Source: Eubacteriales bacterium (GTDB taxonomy: Bacteria; Bacillota; Clostridia; Acetivibrionales; JANLFN01). Taken from it: DNA of 64,000 nucleotides. The stretch lies in contig JANLFN010000011.1 of assembly GCA_024655885.1 (NCBI GenBank), positions 1 to 64,000 on the forward strand, in the 5' to 3' direction. A model generated the notes under the pieces. That model saw nothing but the letters and a program-made list of their open reading frames with translations. It was not told the origin of the DNA and did not search any database. Below, piece after piece: positions 16,490 to 24,905 of the stretch (position 1 is the first letter of the stretch; every line of letters starts with the position of its first letter). A program made the translations under genes and the position numbers.

Positions 16490-17357
16490 GGAAGGCTTGA
16501 AAAATGCATACAGGAACAAGCTCATGTCCTTTGCATCCATAGCCATTGTCACCGCGTCATTAATCATGTTCGGCGCATTCTACCTGTTTACGGTTATCGT
16601 GAATTACAACACACAGGCTTTTAAGGATAAGCTGGAAATGGAAGTTTTTTTGAAACCCGAGCTGGATGACGCCCAGGTGGATCGCATCGAAGAGTCCATA
16701 AAGGCTAACGGGAAGATAGGGGAGTATAAGAAGGTCACAAAGGAAGAGGCCTATGAAAAGGCAAAGCAGCTTCTGGGGGATGACGGGAAGGTGCTGGAAG
16801 GCATCGACGCCAGCTTTCTCCCCGTTTCTTTCAAAATAAAGCTCAAAGACCCCCAGGACAGCAAGGAAGTGGTGGAACAGTTTAAAAATATGAGCGGTGT
16901 GGAGAATGTGGCCTATTCGCAAAAAACGGTGGAGCTGTTTTCAAAGGTTTCTTACTGGGTGAGGGTGATCAGCACGGTTTTAATATCCGTCCTGCTCATC
17001 GTTTCCATGTTTATTATTTCAAATACTATAAAACTTACGGTGTTTGCCAGGAGGAAGGAGATCGGGATCATGAAATACATCGGTGCAACGGATGGGTTCA
17101 TACGGTGGCCTTTTGTGGTAGAAGGCGTTATCATCGGCATTATTGGGGCTGTCCTTGCGTTTGTGGTTACCGGCAATGCCTACCATGCCCTTGAAGTGAG
17201 ATTTAACGCGGATGTGCTGAACATGGGCGCCGATTTGTTCACCTTTGTGAAATTCAGGGACATAGGCCTGCAGCTCATAGGAATTTACTGCCTGGCGGGC
17301 ATTTTTATAGGCGCGGTGGGGAGCCTGATTTCCATTAGAAAATATTTGCGCGTGTAG
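16458..17357 (+). CDS. ftsX: cell-division permease FtsX
   Basis: 299 residues. The first membrane span (residues near 22-47) is followed by an extracellular loop of about 120 residues, then three spans (near 170-195, 215-240 and 265-290). The conserved FARRKEIGIMKYIGAT block sits between spans 2 and 3. It forms the membrane half of the FtsEX complex, transmitting ATP hydrolysis to an extracellular peptidoglycan hydrolase. Its start lies inside ftsE, so translation is coupled. The large loop VFLKPELDDAQVDRIEESI is the expected hydrolase-binding region. Confidence 0.95.
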   Translation: MKVRTVRYIIKEGLKNAYRNKLMSFASIAIVTASLIMFGAFYLFTVIVNYNTQAFKDKLEMEVFLKPELDDAQVDRIEESIKANGKIGEYKKVTKEEAYEKAKQLLGDDGKVLEGIDASFLPVSFKIKLKDPQDSKEVVEQFKNMSGVENVAYSQKTVELFSKVSYWVRVISTVLISVLLIVSMFIISNTIKLTVFARRKEIGIMKYIGATDGFIRWPFVVEGVIIGIIGAVLAFVVTGNAYHALEVRFNADVLNMGADLFTFVKFRDIGLQLIGIYCLAGIFIGAVGSLISIRKYLRV

Positions 17358-17401
17358 CGAAGGAAATACAGAAGAAAATTCCGTCCAGGAGGGGGTTACT
17401 G

Positions 17402-18538
17402 ATGAAAAAAAAGTATTTTTTATACGGATTATCGCTAACGCTGATGCTGGTATGGACTTTGCCGGCCATGGCGAGCCCGCTGACCGACGCTCAGAAGGAA
17501 AAAAGCAGAGTGGACAGTAAAATAAACAGCCTGAGCAAGCAAAAACAGACGGCAACCAAGCAAAAAAACCAGCTGAACGAAAAGGACAAGGCTTTGCAGC
17601 AAGCCCAGCAGGAGGCGGACAGGCAGTATAATCAGCTCAAGAATGAGGTCAACACTTTGACCAATCAAATAAAGGACATTGAAAAGGCACTGGAGGAAGC
17701 TGAGGCAGATTACAACCATCAGCAGGAATTGTTCAAAACCAGGCTTAGAGTCATGTACGAAAACTCCTCAAACAACTCGTACCTGGAGGCCTTGCTTGAA
17801 TCCAAGAGCATCACCGACTTTTTCAACAAGCTTCAGATTATGTCCCTGGTTTCCAAAAATGACAAACAGATGGCCAAAGAGCTTGAATTGGCCAAGCAGG
17901 ATGTGGAGTACAAGAGACAGATGGCCCAAGCCGAAAAACAGGAAAAGCAGAAGCAGGCGGACGCCAAAAAGAAGGATATCCAGGCCATCACGGCGTCAAG
18001 AGCAAGCCTGGAGAGCCAGAGGAACGCACTCAATTCAGTGCTTGAAAATCTTGAACAGCAGGAAGACGCCCTGCTTCAGCAGTCAAAGGAACTGGAACAG
18101 ACCATAAGGAACCTTCAAAAAAAAGGGACCAAGTATGCGGGAGGGATCATGACCTGGCCCACTCCTTCGTGCACTGAGATTACCTCGTCCTTCGGCAGCC
18201 GGTATCATCCCATACTTAAAAAGACCAAGGAGCATACCGGCATTGACATAGGTGCATCCAAAGGTGCTTCTATTGTTGCCGCCAATAAAGGCACCGTAAT
18301 ATTCGCCGGGTGGAACGATGCTTACGGCAATGCGGTGATCATAGACCATGGGGGAGGGATTACCACCATGTATGGCCACTGCAGTAAGCTTCTCACCAGC
18401 GTGGGAAGCAACGTGGAAGCGGGGGACGTGATAGCAAAAGTGGGGAGCACCGGGCTGTCCACAGGGCCTCACCTGCACTTCGAGGTGAGAAAAGACGGGG
18501 TTCCCGTGGACCCCATGGCATACTTTAAGGAACAGTAA
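17402..18538 (+). CDS. secreted coiled-coil M23 peptidase (EnvC/PcsB-like)
   Basis: 378 residues. A signal peptide (MKKKYFLYGLSLTLMLVW, ending near A-M-A-S) is followed by a long coiled coil (residues about 25-250, rich in Q, K and E) and a LytM/M23 domain at the C-terminus: HTGIDIGASKGA holds the first zinc ligands H and D, and TGPHLHFEVRKDG holds the catalytic H-x-H. It should cleave peptide cross-links in peptidoglycan. Position directly after ftsEX argues that its coiled coil is the FtsX-controlled segment. AGGAGGGGG precedes the ATG. The zinc ligands are intact, so unlike EnvC it should be an active enzyme. Confidence 0.92.
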   Translation: MKKKYFLYGLSLTLMLVWTLPAMASPLTDAQKEKSRVDSKINSLSKQKQTATKQKNQLNEKDKALQQAQQEADRQYNQLKNEVNTLTNQIKDIEKALEEAEADYNHQQELFKTRLRVMYENSSNNSYLEALLESKSITDFFNKLQIMSLVSKNDKQMAKELELAKQDVEYKRQMAQAEKQEKQKQADAKKKDIQAITASRASLESQRNALNSVLENLEQQEDALLQQSKELEQTIRNLQKKGTKYAGGIMTWPTPSCTEITSSFGSRYHPILKKTKEHTGIDIGASKGASIVAANKGTVIFAGWNDAYGNAVIIDHGGGITTMYGHCSKLLTSVGSNVEAGDVIAKVGSTGLSTGPHLHFEVRKDGVPVDPMAYFKEQ

Positions 18539-18556
18539 AACCAACTCTGATACAGG

Positions 18557-18575
18557 CCCGGAGAAATCCGGGTTT
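18557..18575 (+). terminator. short terminator after the M23 peptidase gene
   Basis: CCCGGA-GAAA-TCCGGG followed by TTTAATATT. The 6-bp stem with a GNRA-type loop is weak and may only partly separate the ftsEX unit from ctpA. Confidence 0.55.
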
Positions 18576-18654
18576 AATATTGCGGCAAAGAGCATATATA
18601 TTAATAAGCGCTTGGCTATAATAGGAACGAACACAGATAAAGGAGTGTGTCCAG

Positions 18655-19884
18655 TTGATAAGAAATAAAAAACTGCTAGTGGGAATGATATCCTTGGTTG
18701 TGGTAACCGCGGTAATTACCTTTTCGGTTACCGCCCTTGCTTTTTTCGGTTGGAATTATTTCAGCCCCAGCTATAAAATTTCATTTGATTCTAAAAAAGT
18801 CAGCCTTGAAAATATCAACAAATTCAACCAGGTCAGAAAAATACTGGAGACCAATTTTTACCAAGACGTGAAGGAGGATACTCTTCTGGAGGGGGCTGTA
18901 GCCGGGATGGCGGAGTCCCTCAAGGACCCGTATACCGTATATTTTACTAAGGAACAGATGCAAATGTTCAATGAGGACATCGCCGGCAGCTATGTGGGGA
19001 TAGGAATTTCCATTTCTCCCCCCGATGAGAATGGGCTGATTTCGGTTGTAGAGCCCTTTGAGGGCTCTCCTGCCCAAAAAGCGGGAGTGAAACAGGGGGA
19101 TAAAATAGTAAAAGTGGATGACAGGGATGTGACGGGTTTAAAGGATGAGAATCTGGTTGTGAACATGATCAGGGGAAAAGAAGACACAAACGTCAAAATA
19201 ACTTTCTACAGGCCGTCAGAGGGCAGATACATTGAACTGGAGATGGTCAGAAAAAACATAAAGATCGAAAACATTAAAAGTGAGGTGCTGCCGGGCGGTA
19301 TAGGGTATATCAAGCTGATAAAATTCGATGCGGAGATTGCAAACTATTTTAAAGACCATCTTGACAAGCTGCTGGGAAAAGGTATAAAAGGGCTGATCAT
19401 TGATGTGAGGGATAACCCGGGAGGCAGGTATGACCAGGTTGTGGCCATCGCCGACAGGCTTCTGCCCAAGGGGAAAATTGTTTACACCGAGGATAAATAC
19501 AAGAACCAGAGAATTGAGTATTCGGATGAGAAGGAGCTGAACCTCCCCATGGTGCTGCTGGTCAACGGCAACAGCGCCAGCGCTTCCGAAATCCTTGCAG
19601 GTGCGTTGAAGGACTTTAAAAAAGGCACCCTGGTAGGGACAAAAACATTTGGGAAGGGGCTGGTGCAGACCGATTTTCTCCTGAATGACGGGTCGGGCAT
19701 CAAAGTGACCATAGCCAGATATTTTACCCCCTCAGGGGTGTGCATACAGGGAATCGGAATCGTACCCGATGTGGAGGTGCAGCTTCCGGATAAGTATAAG
19801 AATGTTCCGGTATCTCAATTACCCAGGGCTGAGGATTCACAGCTGACCAAGGCCGTAGAAGTCATAAAGGGGCAAATACAGTAG
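18655..19884 (+). CDS. carboxyl-terminal processing protease (S41, CtpA-like)
   Basis: 409 residues starting at TTG 18655, with AGGAG nine bases upstream. A single N-terminal membrane anchor (residues near 8-32) places the rest outside the membrane. A PDZ domain (near 110-190; GSPAQKAGVKQGDKIVKVDD) precedes the S41 core. The catalytic serine is in NGNSASASEILAG and the lysine in GTKTFGKGLVQ. These serine-lysine proteases process secreted or membrane proteins and often regulate murein hydrolases, which fits the ftsEX-M23 neighbours. TATAAT at 18617-18622 may be a -10 box for its own promoter, but no good -35 box is present. Confidence 0.93.
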   Translation: MIRNKKLLVGMISLVVVTAVITFSVTALAFFGWNYFSPSYKISFDSKKVSLENINKFNQVRKILETNFYQDVKEDTLLEGAVAGMAESLKDPYTVYFTKEQMQMFNEDIAGSYVGIGISISPPDENGLISVVEPFEGSPAQKAGVKQGDKIVKVDDRDVTGLKDENLVVNMIRGKEDTNVKITFYRPSEGRYIELEMVRKNIKIENIKSEVLPGGIGYIKLIKFDAEIANYFKDHLDKLLGKGIKGLIIDVRDNPGGRYDQVVAIADRLLPKGKIVYTEDKYKNQRIEYSDEKELNLPMVLLVNGNSASASEILAGALKDFKKGTLVGTKTFGKGLVQTDFLLNDGSGIKVTIARYFTPSGVCIQGIGIVPDVEVQLPDKYKNVPVSQLPRAEDSQLTKAVEVIKGQIQ

Positions 19885-19953
19885 GTTTTATCACTCTATT
19901 ATTGCATAATAAAGGGTGATTCTTCACATACTACCCTGTGGAGGTGGCATAAA

Positions 19954-20127
19954 GTGGAGAATTTAGATGAAAAGCTCAAATATGACATCATAACCGAGCT
20001 GGGGCTGTTTGAGAAGGTTAAAAACTACGGCTGGAAGAGCCTGACGGCAAAGGAGACGGGCAAGATAGGCGGGCTTATAACGAAAAGAAAGAAGCTTATG
20101 GACAGCAGCAAAAGTCCGCAGGCGTGA
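19954..20127 (+). CDS. alpha/beta-type small acid-soluble spore protein
   Basis: 57 residues from a GTG start with GGAGGTGG seven bases upstream. The protein reads LKYDIITELGLFEKVKNYGW and then SLTAKETGKIGGLITKRKK, the conserved helix-turn-helix core of alpha/beta SASPs, which coat DNA in the dormant spore and protect it from damage. It is shorter than Bacillus SspA (about 70) but similar to clostridial variants. The classical GPR protease site is not obvious. It stands alone; a sigma-G promoter would be expected, but I could not place one with confidence. Confidence 0.82.
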   Translation: MENLDEKLKYDIITELGLFEKVKNYGWKSLTAKETGKIGGLITKRKKLMDSSKSPQA

Positions 20128-20290
20128 GAACAGCCGAGCGTTAATCCAGGAATAGGTTGTAACGGCCTGTGAAAACAGTGTATAATGAGGGTTAAGGCCA
20201 GGCTTGGAAGAGAAACCTGCAACAAGTTTTTTTCCAGCCTCAGCCTTGGCCCTGTTTTTTTCTGTAAGCCTAAAATCTTTGCCACCGGGG

Positions 20291-21037
20291 GTGAATGGGA
20301 TTTATACCGATTTTGCGCATATTTATGACAGGTTGATGTATGATGTGGACTATGGCACATGGGCGGATTATATAGAAGGGATTTTTCATAAAAACGGGCT
20401 CAAGCCTTCTTTATTGCTTGATTTGGGGTGTGGTACAGGCAGCTTTTGCATTGAGATGGCCAAAAGGGGCTATGATATGATTGGCATCGATTTATCGAAT
20501 GAAATGCTGTGGTGTGCAAAGCAAAAGTCTGTCCAAGAAAACCTGGACATACTGTTTCTCAACCAGGATATGACCAGGTTTGAGTTGTACGGGACCGTGG
20601 ATGCGGTTGTGTGCCTTATGGACAGCCTCAATTATATAACCGATAAAAGAGGTTTAAAAAGGGTTTTCAAGCTTGTGGAGAATTATTTAAACCCCGGGGG
20701 ACTGTTTATCTTTGATGTCAACACTGTGTACAAATTTGAAAATATACTAAAGGATAATATTTTTTTTGAAATTGGCGACGACATAACCTATATCTGGGAA
20801 AATCATTACGACAGAAAAAGAAAGATATGCAGGTTCGATTTAACGTTTTTCGTAAAAGAGGGACAGGCTTACAGAAAATTTGAGGAGACTCATTTTGAAA
20901 GGGCTTTTTCAGCGGATGAGCTGAAGAAAATCATCAGTGAATCCGGACTTGAATTGGCCGGAATTCTTGATGAAATGAGCTTTCACAGTTTTTCCGCCAA
21001 AAAAAGCAAAAGGGCTTTTTTTGTGTGCAGAAAATAA
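20291..21037 (+). CDS. class I SAM-dependent methyltransferase (YqeM-like)
   Basis: 248 residues if the GTG at 20291 is the start; the protein then opens IYTDFAHIYDRLMYDVDY, the normal beginning of YqeM-type proteins. An in-frame extension reaches 20204, but its sequence is low-complexity and not conserved-looking; the ribosome site is poor either way. Motif I of the SAM fold is LLLDLGCGTGSFCIEMA (near residue 40), followed by IGIDLSNEML and LNPGGLFIFDVNT. It is cytoplasmic. The substrate (RNA, small molecule or quinone) cannot be told from sequence, and there is no informative operon partner. Confidence 0.8.
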   Translation: MNGIYTDFAHIYDRLMYDVDYGTWADYIEGIFHKNGLKPSLLLDLGCGTGSFCIEMAKRGYDMIGIDLSNEMLWCAKQKSVQENLDILFLNQDMTRFELYGTVDAVVCLMDSLNYITDKRGLKRVFKLVENYLNPGGLFIFDVNTVYKFENILKDNIFFEIGDDITYIWENHYDRKRKICRFDLTFFVKEGQAYRKFEETHFERAFSADELKKIISESGLELAGILDEMSFHSFSAKKSKRAFFVCRK

Positions 21038-21153
21038 AAATTTGAAGGCCCCGAAGTGCAAAAAAAATGCTTGAAGCAGAGGGAATAATATTTGATGAAA
21101 ACGGAATAATAAATTTAGAAAAATACTTATGGAAACCGGACAATGAGTTGACA

Positions 21154-21171
21154 TAATAATGAAAATTATTA
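21154..21171. promoter_or_regulatory. A+T palindrome next to the cold-shock promoter
   Basis: TAATAAT-GAAA-ATTATTA is a perfect 7-bp inverted repeat ending one base before the -35 box at 21173. It may be an operator; the binder is unknown. Confidence 0.45.
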
Positions 21172-21172
21172 A

Positions 21173-21200
21173 TTGACAATCATTTCAATGGTGTGATACA
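21173..21200 (+). promoter_or_regulatory. promoter of the cold-shock gene
   Basis: TTGACA (21173-21178), 16-base spacer, GATACA (21195-21200) with an extended TG at 21192. The leader to the ATG at 21271 is about 60 bases. Confidence 0.7.
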
Positions 21201-21270
21201 CTAATAAGAGTTTAGCGCTAATGGTACATGCTAACAAAATTTTCAGTAATTATTTCAGGAGGATGCAAGG

Positions 21271-21471
21271 ATGGAAAGAGGAAAAGTAAAATGGTTTAAT
21301 GCTGAAAAAGGATTCGGATTCATAGAAAGAGAAGGCGGAAATGATGTGTTCGTCCACTTTTCGGCAATAAACATGGAAGGGTTTAAGACACTGGAAGAAG
21401 GAGCAGAAGTAGAGTTTGAGGTTGTTGAAGGCGCCAAGGGACCTCAGGCGGCAAATGTGACCAAAGCATAA
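21271..21471 (+). CDS. cold-shock protein, CspA family
   Basis: 66 residues, the exact family size. A single five-strand OB-fold domain with RNP1 (KGFGFIE) and RNP2 (DVFVHF). It binds single-stranded RNA and DNA and melts RNA structures, as a cytoplasmic RNA chaperone at low temperature or during growth. AGGAGGA lies about eight bases before the ATG. It is monocistronic, with a promoter at 21173 and a terminator at 21527. Confidence 0.97.
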   Translation: MERGKVKWFNAEKGFGFIEREGGNDVFVHFSAINMEGFKTLEEGAEVEFEVVEGAKGPQAANVTKA

Positions 21472-21526
21472 GTTTATGAGATTAAAGTTTGTAAACTTTA
21501 ATATAAATGAATATTGCTGATCATTA

Positions 21527-21555
21527 CCCCGGTATGCTTGAGATATCGGGGTTTT
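21527..21555 (+). terminator. terminator after the cold-shock gene
   Basis: CCCCGGTAT (21527-21535) pairs with ATATCGGGG (21543-21551, one G-T pair), followed by TTTTC. A second hairpin ATTAAAGTTT/AAACTTTAAT lies just upstream at 21481-21502. Confidence 0.75.
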
Positions 21556-21619
21556 CAATTGCATGGGGCAGGACCGCCCAATTGTGTTTTTTAAATATAA
21601 CGATGGAAAAGGGATGTCT

Positions 21620-22495
21620 ATGGAAGACCATATCGTAAAGGCAACGGCTGCAGGGGGGACAATAAGGGCGCTTGCGGCAGTAACGACGGATATTGTGAGG
21701 GAGGCAAAAGAAGTCCACAGCCTGTCTCCGCTGGCTTCAGCGGCCCTGGGGCGCACATTGACGGCGGCGGCAATGATGTCGCGGCTGCTTGAGGGCGCAA
21801 GGGACACGATAACCATTCAGATCAGAGGAGATGGACCCCTGGGCGGCATTGTGACCGTTTCGGATTCCAAATCCAATGTGAGGGGGTATGTATATAACCC
21901 TCAGGTATACCTTCCCTTGAATCAGGAAGGCAAGTTCGACGTAGCGGGGGCTGTGGGAAAAAAAGGATATTTGAACGTGATCAGGGACCTGGGGCTGAAA
22001 GAGCCCTATATAGGGTATGTTAACCTGGTATCGGGCGAAATCGGGGATGACATAGCCTACTACTATGCATTTTCAGAGCAGATTCCATCCGTTGTAGCTT
22101 TAGGAGTGCTGGTGGACAGGGATGGGAGCGTTTTGGCGGCAGGCGGCTATATCATCCAGCTGATGCCCGGGGCAGACGAAGAGACGGTCCCCTTTTTGGA
22201 AAACAGGGTTGCATCCGTTCCTTCCGTGACCAAGCTTCTGCATGAGGGAAAAACACCTGAAGATATTTTAAGCCTGCTGCTGGGAGATAAAGATTTGAAT
22301 ATGGGGGAAAAGTCTCCCTGCAGGTACGTCTGCGACTGCACCAGGGACAGGATGGAGAGGAATATAATCAGCCTCGGGAAGGACGAAATCCGCGATATCA
22401 TCCGCGAGCAGCACGGCGCGGAGCTGGTATGCCATTTTTGCAACCGGAAGTACCGGTTTTCTGAAGATGATCTGCTGAAGCTTTTAGAGGGATGA
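21620..22495 (+). CDS. hslO: redox-regulated chaperone Hsp33
   Basis: 291 residues from the ATG at 21620 (AAAAGGG six bases upstream); an ATG two codons earlier is possible. The N-terminal domain opens MEDHIVKATAAGGTIRALA. The C-terminal redox switch has the four zinc cysteines as CDC (VCDCTRDR) and CxxC (VCHFCNRKY), near residues 230-265. Oxidation releases zinc, unfolds the linker and activates the holdase that protects proteins under oxidative stress. In an anaerobe this belongs to the oxygen-exposure response. No partner genes are close. Confidence 0.95.
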   Translation: MEDHIVKATAAGGTIRALAAVTTDIVREAKEVHSLSPLASAALGRTLTAAAMMSRLLEGARDTITIQIRGDGPLGGIVTVSDSKSNVRGYVYNPQVYLPLNQEGKFDVAGAVGKKGYLNVIRDLGLKEPYIGYVNLVSGEIGDDIAYYYAFSEQIPSVVALGVLVDRDGSVLAAGGYIIQLMPGADEETVPFLENRVASVPSVTKLLHEGKTPEDILSLLLGDKDLNMGEKSPCRYVCDCTRDRMERNIISLGKDEIRDIIREQHGAELVCHFCNRKYRFSEDDLLKLLEG

Positions 22496-22694
22496 GTGGA
22501 GGCCTGCGAGCAGGCTATAGGGTACGGCATGAATTCCGCCGATTCGGGAGCAGGGGACTGTTCCAAAGGGATTCAAGGCAAAGGGGAGCAAAATAGGGAT
22601 ACTTTGAATGAGGGATAAACCGTCGTATAAGAAAGCATTCATTAGTTAAAACGAGGTACGCTTTAATATTTTTAATTTAAATACGATTTTTATA

Positions 22695-22723
22695 TTGACT
22701 TTGCTATATAATTTTTGTATACT
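22695..22723 (+). promoter_or_regulatory. promoter of the tRNA cluster
   Basis: TTGACT (22695-22700) and TATACT (22718-22723), 17 bases apart, 31 bases before the first tRNA. Confidence 0.8.
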
Positions 22724-22753
22724 ATGTATTGTCTCTTGAGAGAGGGTCGAAAG

Positions 22754-22829
22754 GGGCGCTTAGCTCAGCTGGGAGAGCACCTGCCTTACAAGCAGGGGGT
22801 CATAGGTTCGAGCCCTATAGTGCCCACCA
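22754..22829 (+). tRNA. tRNA-Val (anticodon TAC)
   Basis: 76 bases including an encoded CCA. Acceptor GGGCGCT/AGTGCCC (one G-T pair), anticodon stem CCTGC/GCAGG around loop CTTACAA, T-loop GGTTCGAGCC. First gene of a five-tRNA cluster. Confidence 0.97.
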
Positions 22830-22899
22830 CATTTCTTAGCATTGCTGAGAAAGGCGAAGGTAACGAGTCGGCCTTCAACAAAGGGTTGCCTTATTGTTT

Positions 22900-22976
22900 G
22901 GCCCGGTAGTTCAGTTGGTTAGAATGCCAGCCTGTCACGCTGGAGGTCGAGGGTTCGAGCCCCTTCCGGGTCGCCA
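22900..22976 (+). tRNA. tRNA-Asp (anticodon GTC)
   Basis: 77 bases with encoded CCA. Acceptor GGCCCGG/CCGGGTC, anticodon loop CTGTCAC, T-arm GAGGGTTCGAGCCCC. It lies 70 bases after tRNA-Val. Confidence 0.97.
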
Positions 22977-22983
22977 GACGGAC

Positions 22984-23061
22984 GTCAGAAACCGGAGGTC
23001 AGAATTTGGGAAGTGCTTCGAAGGTATGCTAAAATCTGATTTCCGACATCCGGCATCTGAC
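22984..23061. repeat. imperfect inverted repeat between tRNA-Asp and tRNA-Phe
   Basis: GTCAGAAACCGGAGGTC (22984-23000) is complementary to GACATCCGGCATCTGAC (23045-23061) at 14 of 17 positions. The spacer is otherwise unlike a gene. It may be a mobile-like palindromic element or an RNA processing hairpin. Confidence 0.6.
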
Positions 23062-23070
23062 CTTTGATAT

Positions 23071-23146
23071 GCCCAGATAGCTCAGTAGGTAGAGCAGTGG
23101 ACTGAAAATCCTCGTGTGGCTGGTTCGATTCCGGCTCTGGGCACCA
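23071..23146 (+). tRNA. tRNA-Phe (anticodon GAA)
   Basis: 76 bases with encoded CCA. Acceptor GCCCAGA/TCTGGGC, anticodon loop CTGAAAA, T-arm GGCTGGTTCGATTCCGGC. Confidence 0.97.
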
Positions 23147-23149
23147 TAT

Positions 23150-23224
23150 GCGGGTTTAACTCAGCGGTAGAGTGTCACCTTGCCAAGGTGGAAGTCGCGA
23201 GTTCAAATCTCGTAACCCGCTCCA
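23150..23224 (+). tRNA. tRNA-Gly (anticodon GCC)
   Basis: 75 bases with encoded CCA, three bases after tRNA-Phe. Acceptor GCGGGTT/AACCCGC, anticodon loop TTGCCAA. Confidence 0.97.
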
Positions 23225-23258
23225 CATGGTCGGCCTGATGATCAGGGCGACCATTTAT

Positions 23259-23333
<75 letters not shown>

Positions 23334-23334
23334 A

Positions 23335-23368
23335 AACCTGTAGGATTAATGTTTCTACGGGTTTTTTT
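23335..23368 (+). terminator. terminator of the tRNA cluster
   Basis: AACCTGTAG (23335-23343) pairs with CTACGGGTT, followed by an uninterrupted run of Ts to 23368. It starts two bases after the tRNA-Cys CCA end. Confidence 0.9.
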
Positions 23369-23428
23369 AGTTTCTCCGAGAATTATTATAATATTATTGA
23401 GGGAATAATTATGAATGAATTTTGGAAA

Positions 23429-23830
23429 TCAAAGCTTCACTATCCTGGGGGATGGGCTGGTCATTGAATAAAATGCAGCTTCGCCGTCTTCCAGGTAAAA
23501 GACTTCAAAAATAGGGTTATCGGGAGATTTGTAGAGATTGGCCAGGGCTGGCGCTACTTCAAACACCTTTGCTTTGGCGGCGGGGTTATTATCGAATACA
23601 GCCCTGCCCTTAAGCCGTATCCACTCTCCGTTCGCATTTGTTGTGCTGACTTCAAAGTTGGGATTTGCCTTTAACTGCTTGTAGACGTTCTTTTCGTTGT
23701 TGGTGCAGAAATAAAGCTTGCCCTCATACTCCATAATGAAGCCGAAAGGGCGTACTTTTGGCTTGTCTCCCTCAACGGTGGCAATGTAAAACGTATGGTT
23801 GTCCTGGAGAAATTTCAATACCTCATTCAT
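23429..23830 (-). CDS. pyridoxamine 5'-phosphate oxidase-like flavin protein
   Basis: 133 residues of the PNPOx-like split-barrel superfamily: FYIATVEGDKPKVRPFGFIM (residues near 14-33), then LYFCTNNEKNVYKQLKANP. Members bind FMN or F420/haem and act as small reductases or stress proteins. It is far shorter than PdxH, so vitamin B6 synthesis is unlikely. GGAGCGGTAACC lies upstream of the ATG. It is divergent from an HxlR regulator 121 bases away, the usual layout for a regulator and its target. The exact reaction is unknown. Confidence 0.85.
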   Translation of the reverse strand: MNEVLKFLQDNHTFYIATVEGDKPKVRPFGFIMEYEGKLYFCTNNEKNVYKQLKANPNFEVSTTNANGEWIRLKGRAVFDNNPAAKAKVFEVAPALANLYKSPDNPIFEVFYLEDGEAAFYSMTSPSPRIVKL

Positions 23831-23951
23831 GGTTACCGCTCCTTTACTTTCAATTTAAGCTATAGTATTATTATAAGTAAAAAACAGTATAATGCAAGTA
23901 TGCAGTATTTCCTATCTTGATCAGCATTTTATGAGTAAAGGGGAAGAATGA

Positions 23952-24311
23952 ATGGATAATAAAGCTGAAATGGATAAATTAGAGAATTTAGATGATTGCC
24001 CCATTAAATATTCCCTGAGCATCATAGGGGGGAAATGGAAGCTGCCTATCATATGGCAACTCAGCCAACACGAAAAACTGAGGTACAACGAGTTGAAGCG
24101 AAGCGTTTCAGGCATTACCAATATGATGCTGACCCAATCCCTGCAGGAATTGCAGGAGCATTCAATAGTGAAACGCACCCAATATATGGAAATACCCCCG
24201 AGGGTAGAGTACTCGCTTACCGAGGCCGGACGGACTCTGCTCCCGGCATTATACACGCTGGCGCAGTGGGGAAAGGCACAGATGAAAAGAGAAAAAGCAG
24301 GCGGCCATTGA
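23952..24311 (+). CDS. HxlR-family transcriptional regulator
   Basis: 119 residues, a winged helix of the HxlR/DUF24 type: CPIKYSLSIIGGKWKLPIIW with the hallmark N-terminal Cys (residue 16) and GGKW, then RYNELKRSVSGITNMMLTQS and the wing VEYSLTEAGR. Such proteins sense reactive electrophiles or oxidants through the Cys and control adjacent reductases. Divergent orientation to the flavin protein at 23429 suggests that gene is its target. AAGGGGAAG is upstream of the ATG. Confidence 0.92.
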   Translation: MDNKAEMDKLENLDDCPIKYSLSIIGGKWKLPIIWQLSQHEKLRYNELKRSVSGITNMMLTQSLQELQEHSIVKRTQYMEIPPRVEYSLTEAGRTLLPALYTLAQWGKAQMKREKAGGH

Positions 24312-24442
24312 ATGGGTGCAAAAAATGCAGGAATCAATCCTGACCCAAACAAGACCGACTCCTTTTTTCGTTGATTGCTTCAAAGTCTATTTTGCTGTCC
24401 GTCCGCTGCTATGCTCAGGCCTGATGTAAAAGAAAAGAATGC

Positions 24443-24673
24443 CTACATGACATTCCCTTCTCTCTCTTCTTCCTTTATCTCATACAGGTTATAGGTGATG
24501 CATTTTGAAGCTCTTTTGGTCCTTGCCGGCTTTGCTTCCTTCTTTTCCGGGCTGGCCTGCTTCCGGGAAGCCGGTTTGGGTGCCGAGGATTTTGCCGCAG
24601 CTTTGAAGGTGCAATTCTTGTTGGTGCAGTGGCCGTCGATGATGATGGAACCGCAGGTACAAAATTCTGCCAA
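24443..24673 (-). CDS. small Cys-rich protein with basic Ala/Lys-rich tail
   Basis: 76 residues from TTG at 24673, chosen because AAGGAG lies eight bases upstream; an in-frame GTG nine bases earlier is too close to that site. Residues 1-21 hold C-x-C and C-x4-C (CTCGSIIIDGHCTNKNC), a likely zinc knuckle. Residues 24-55 are rich in A, K, S, P and R (KSSAPKPASRKQASPEKKE), like histone-H1-type or ribosome-associated tails, then a short charged end. I do not recognise the family. Nucleic-acid binding is a plausible guess. It stands alone, convergent with the HxlR gene. Confidence 0.65.
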   Translation of the reverse strand: MAEFCTCGSIIIDGHCTNKNCTFKAAAKSSAPKPASRKQASPEKKEAKPARTKRASKCITYNLYEIKEEEREGNVM

Positions 24674-24905
24674 GTATATCACTCCTTTTTATACTATTTA
24701 AGTATATCACTAAAACAGGATTTTAATAATCATTTATATAAATTATTTCGCTCTTGCTTTGTGGAAGCACGGGATTGGGAAATCGCCACAGACGGCTTGC
24801 AAATTATCCTTTTTACTTTTCAAATGCCCGCATATATTATATAATCTATATGATTGAATGCTGTTAAAATCTACAAGCAGCCCCATATTTTCTTGGAGTT
24901 GAGGT

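Noticed and set aside
21067-21156. 29-codon frame (MLEAEGIIFDENGIINLEKY...) before the cold-shock promoter
   Set aside because: It has no ribosome site and lies directly after the methyltransferase gene; too short to support.
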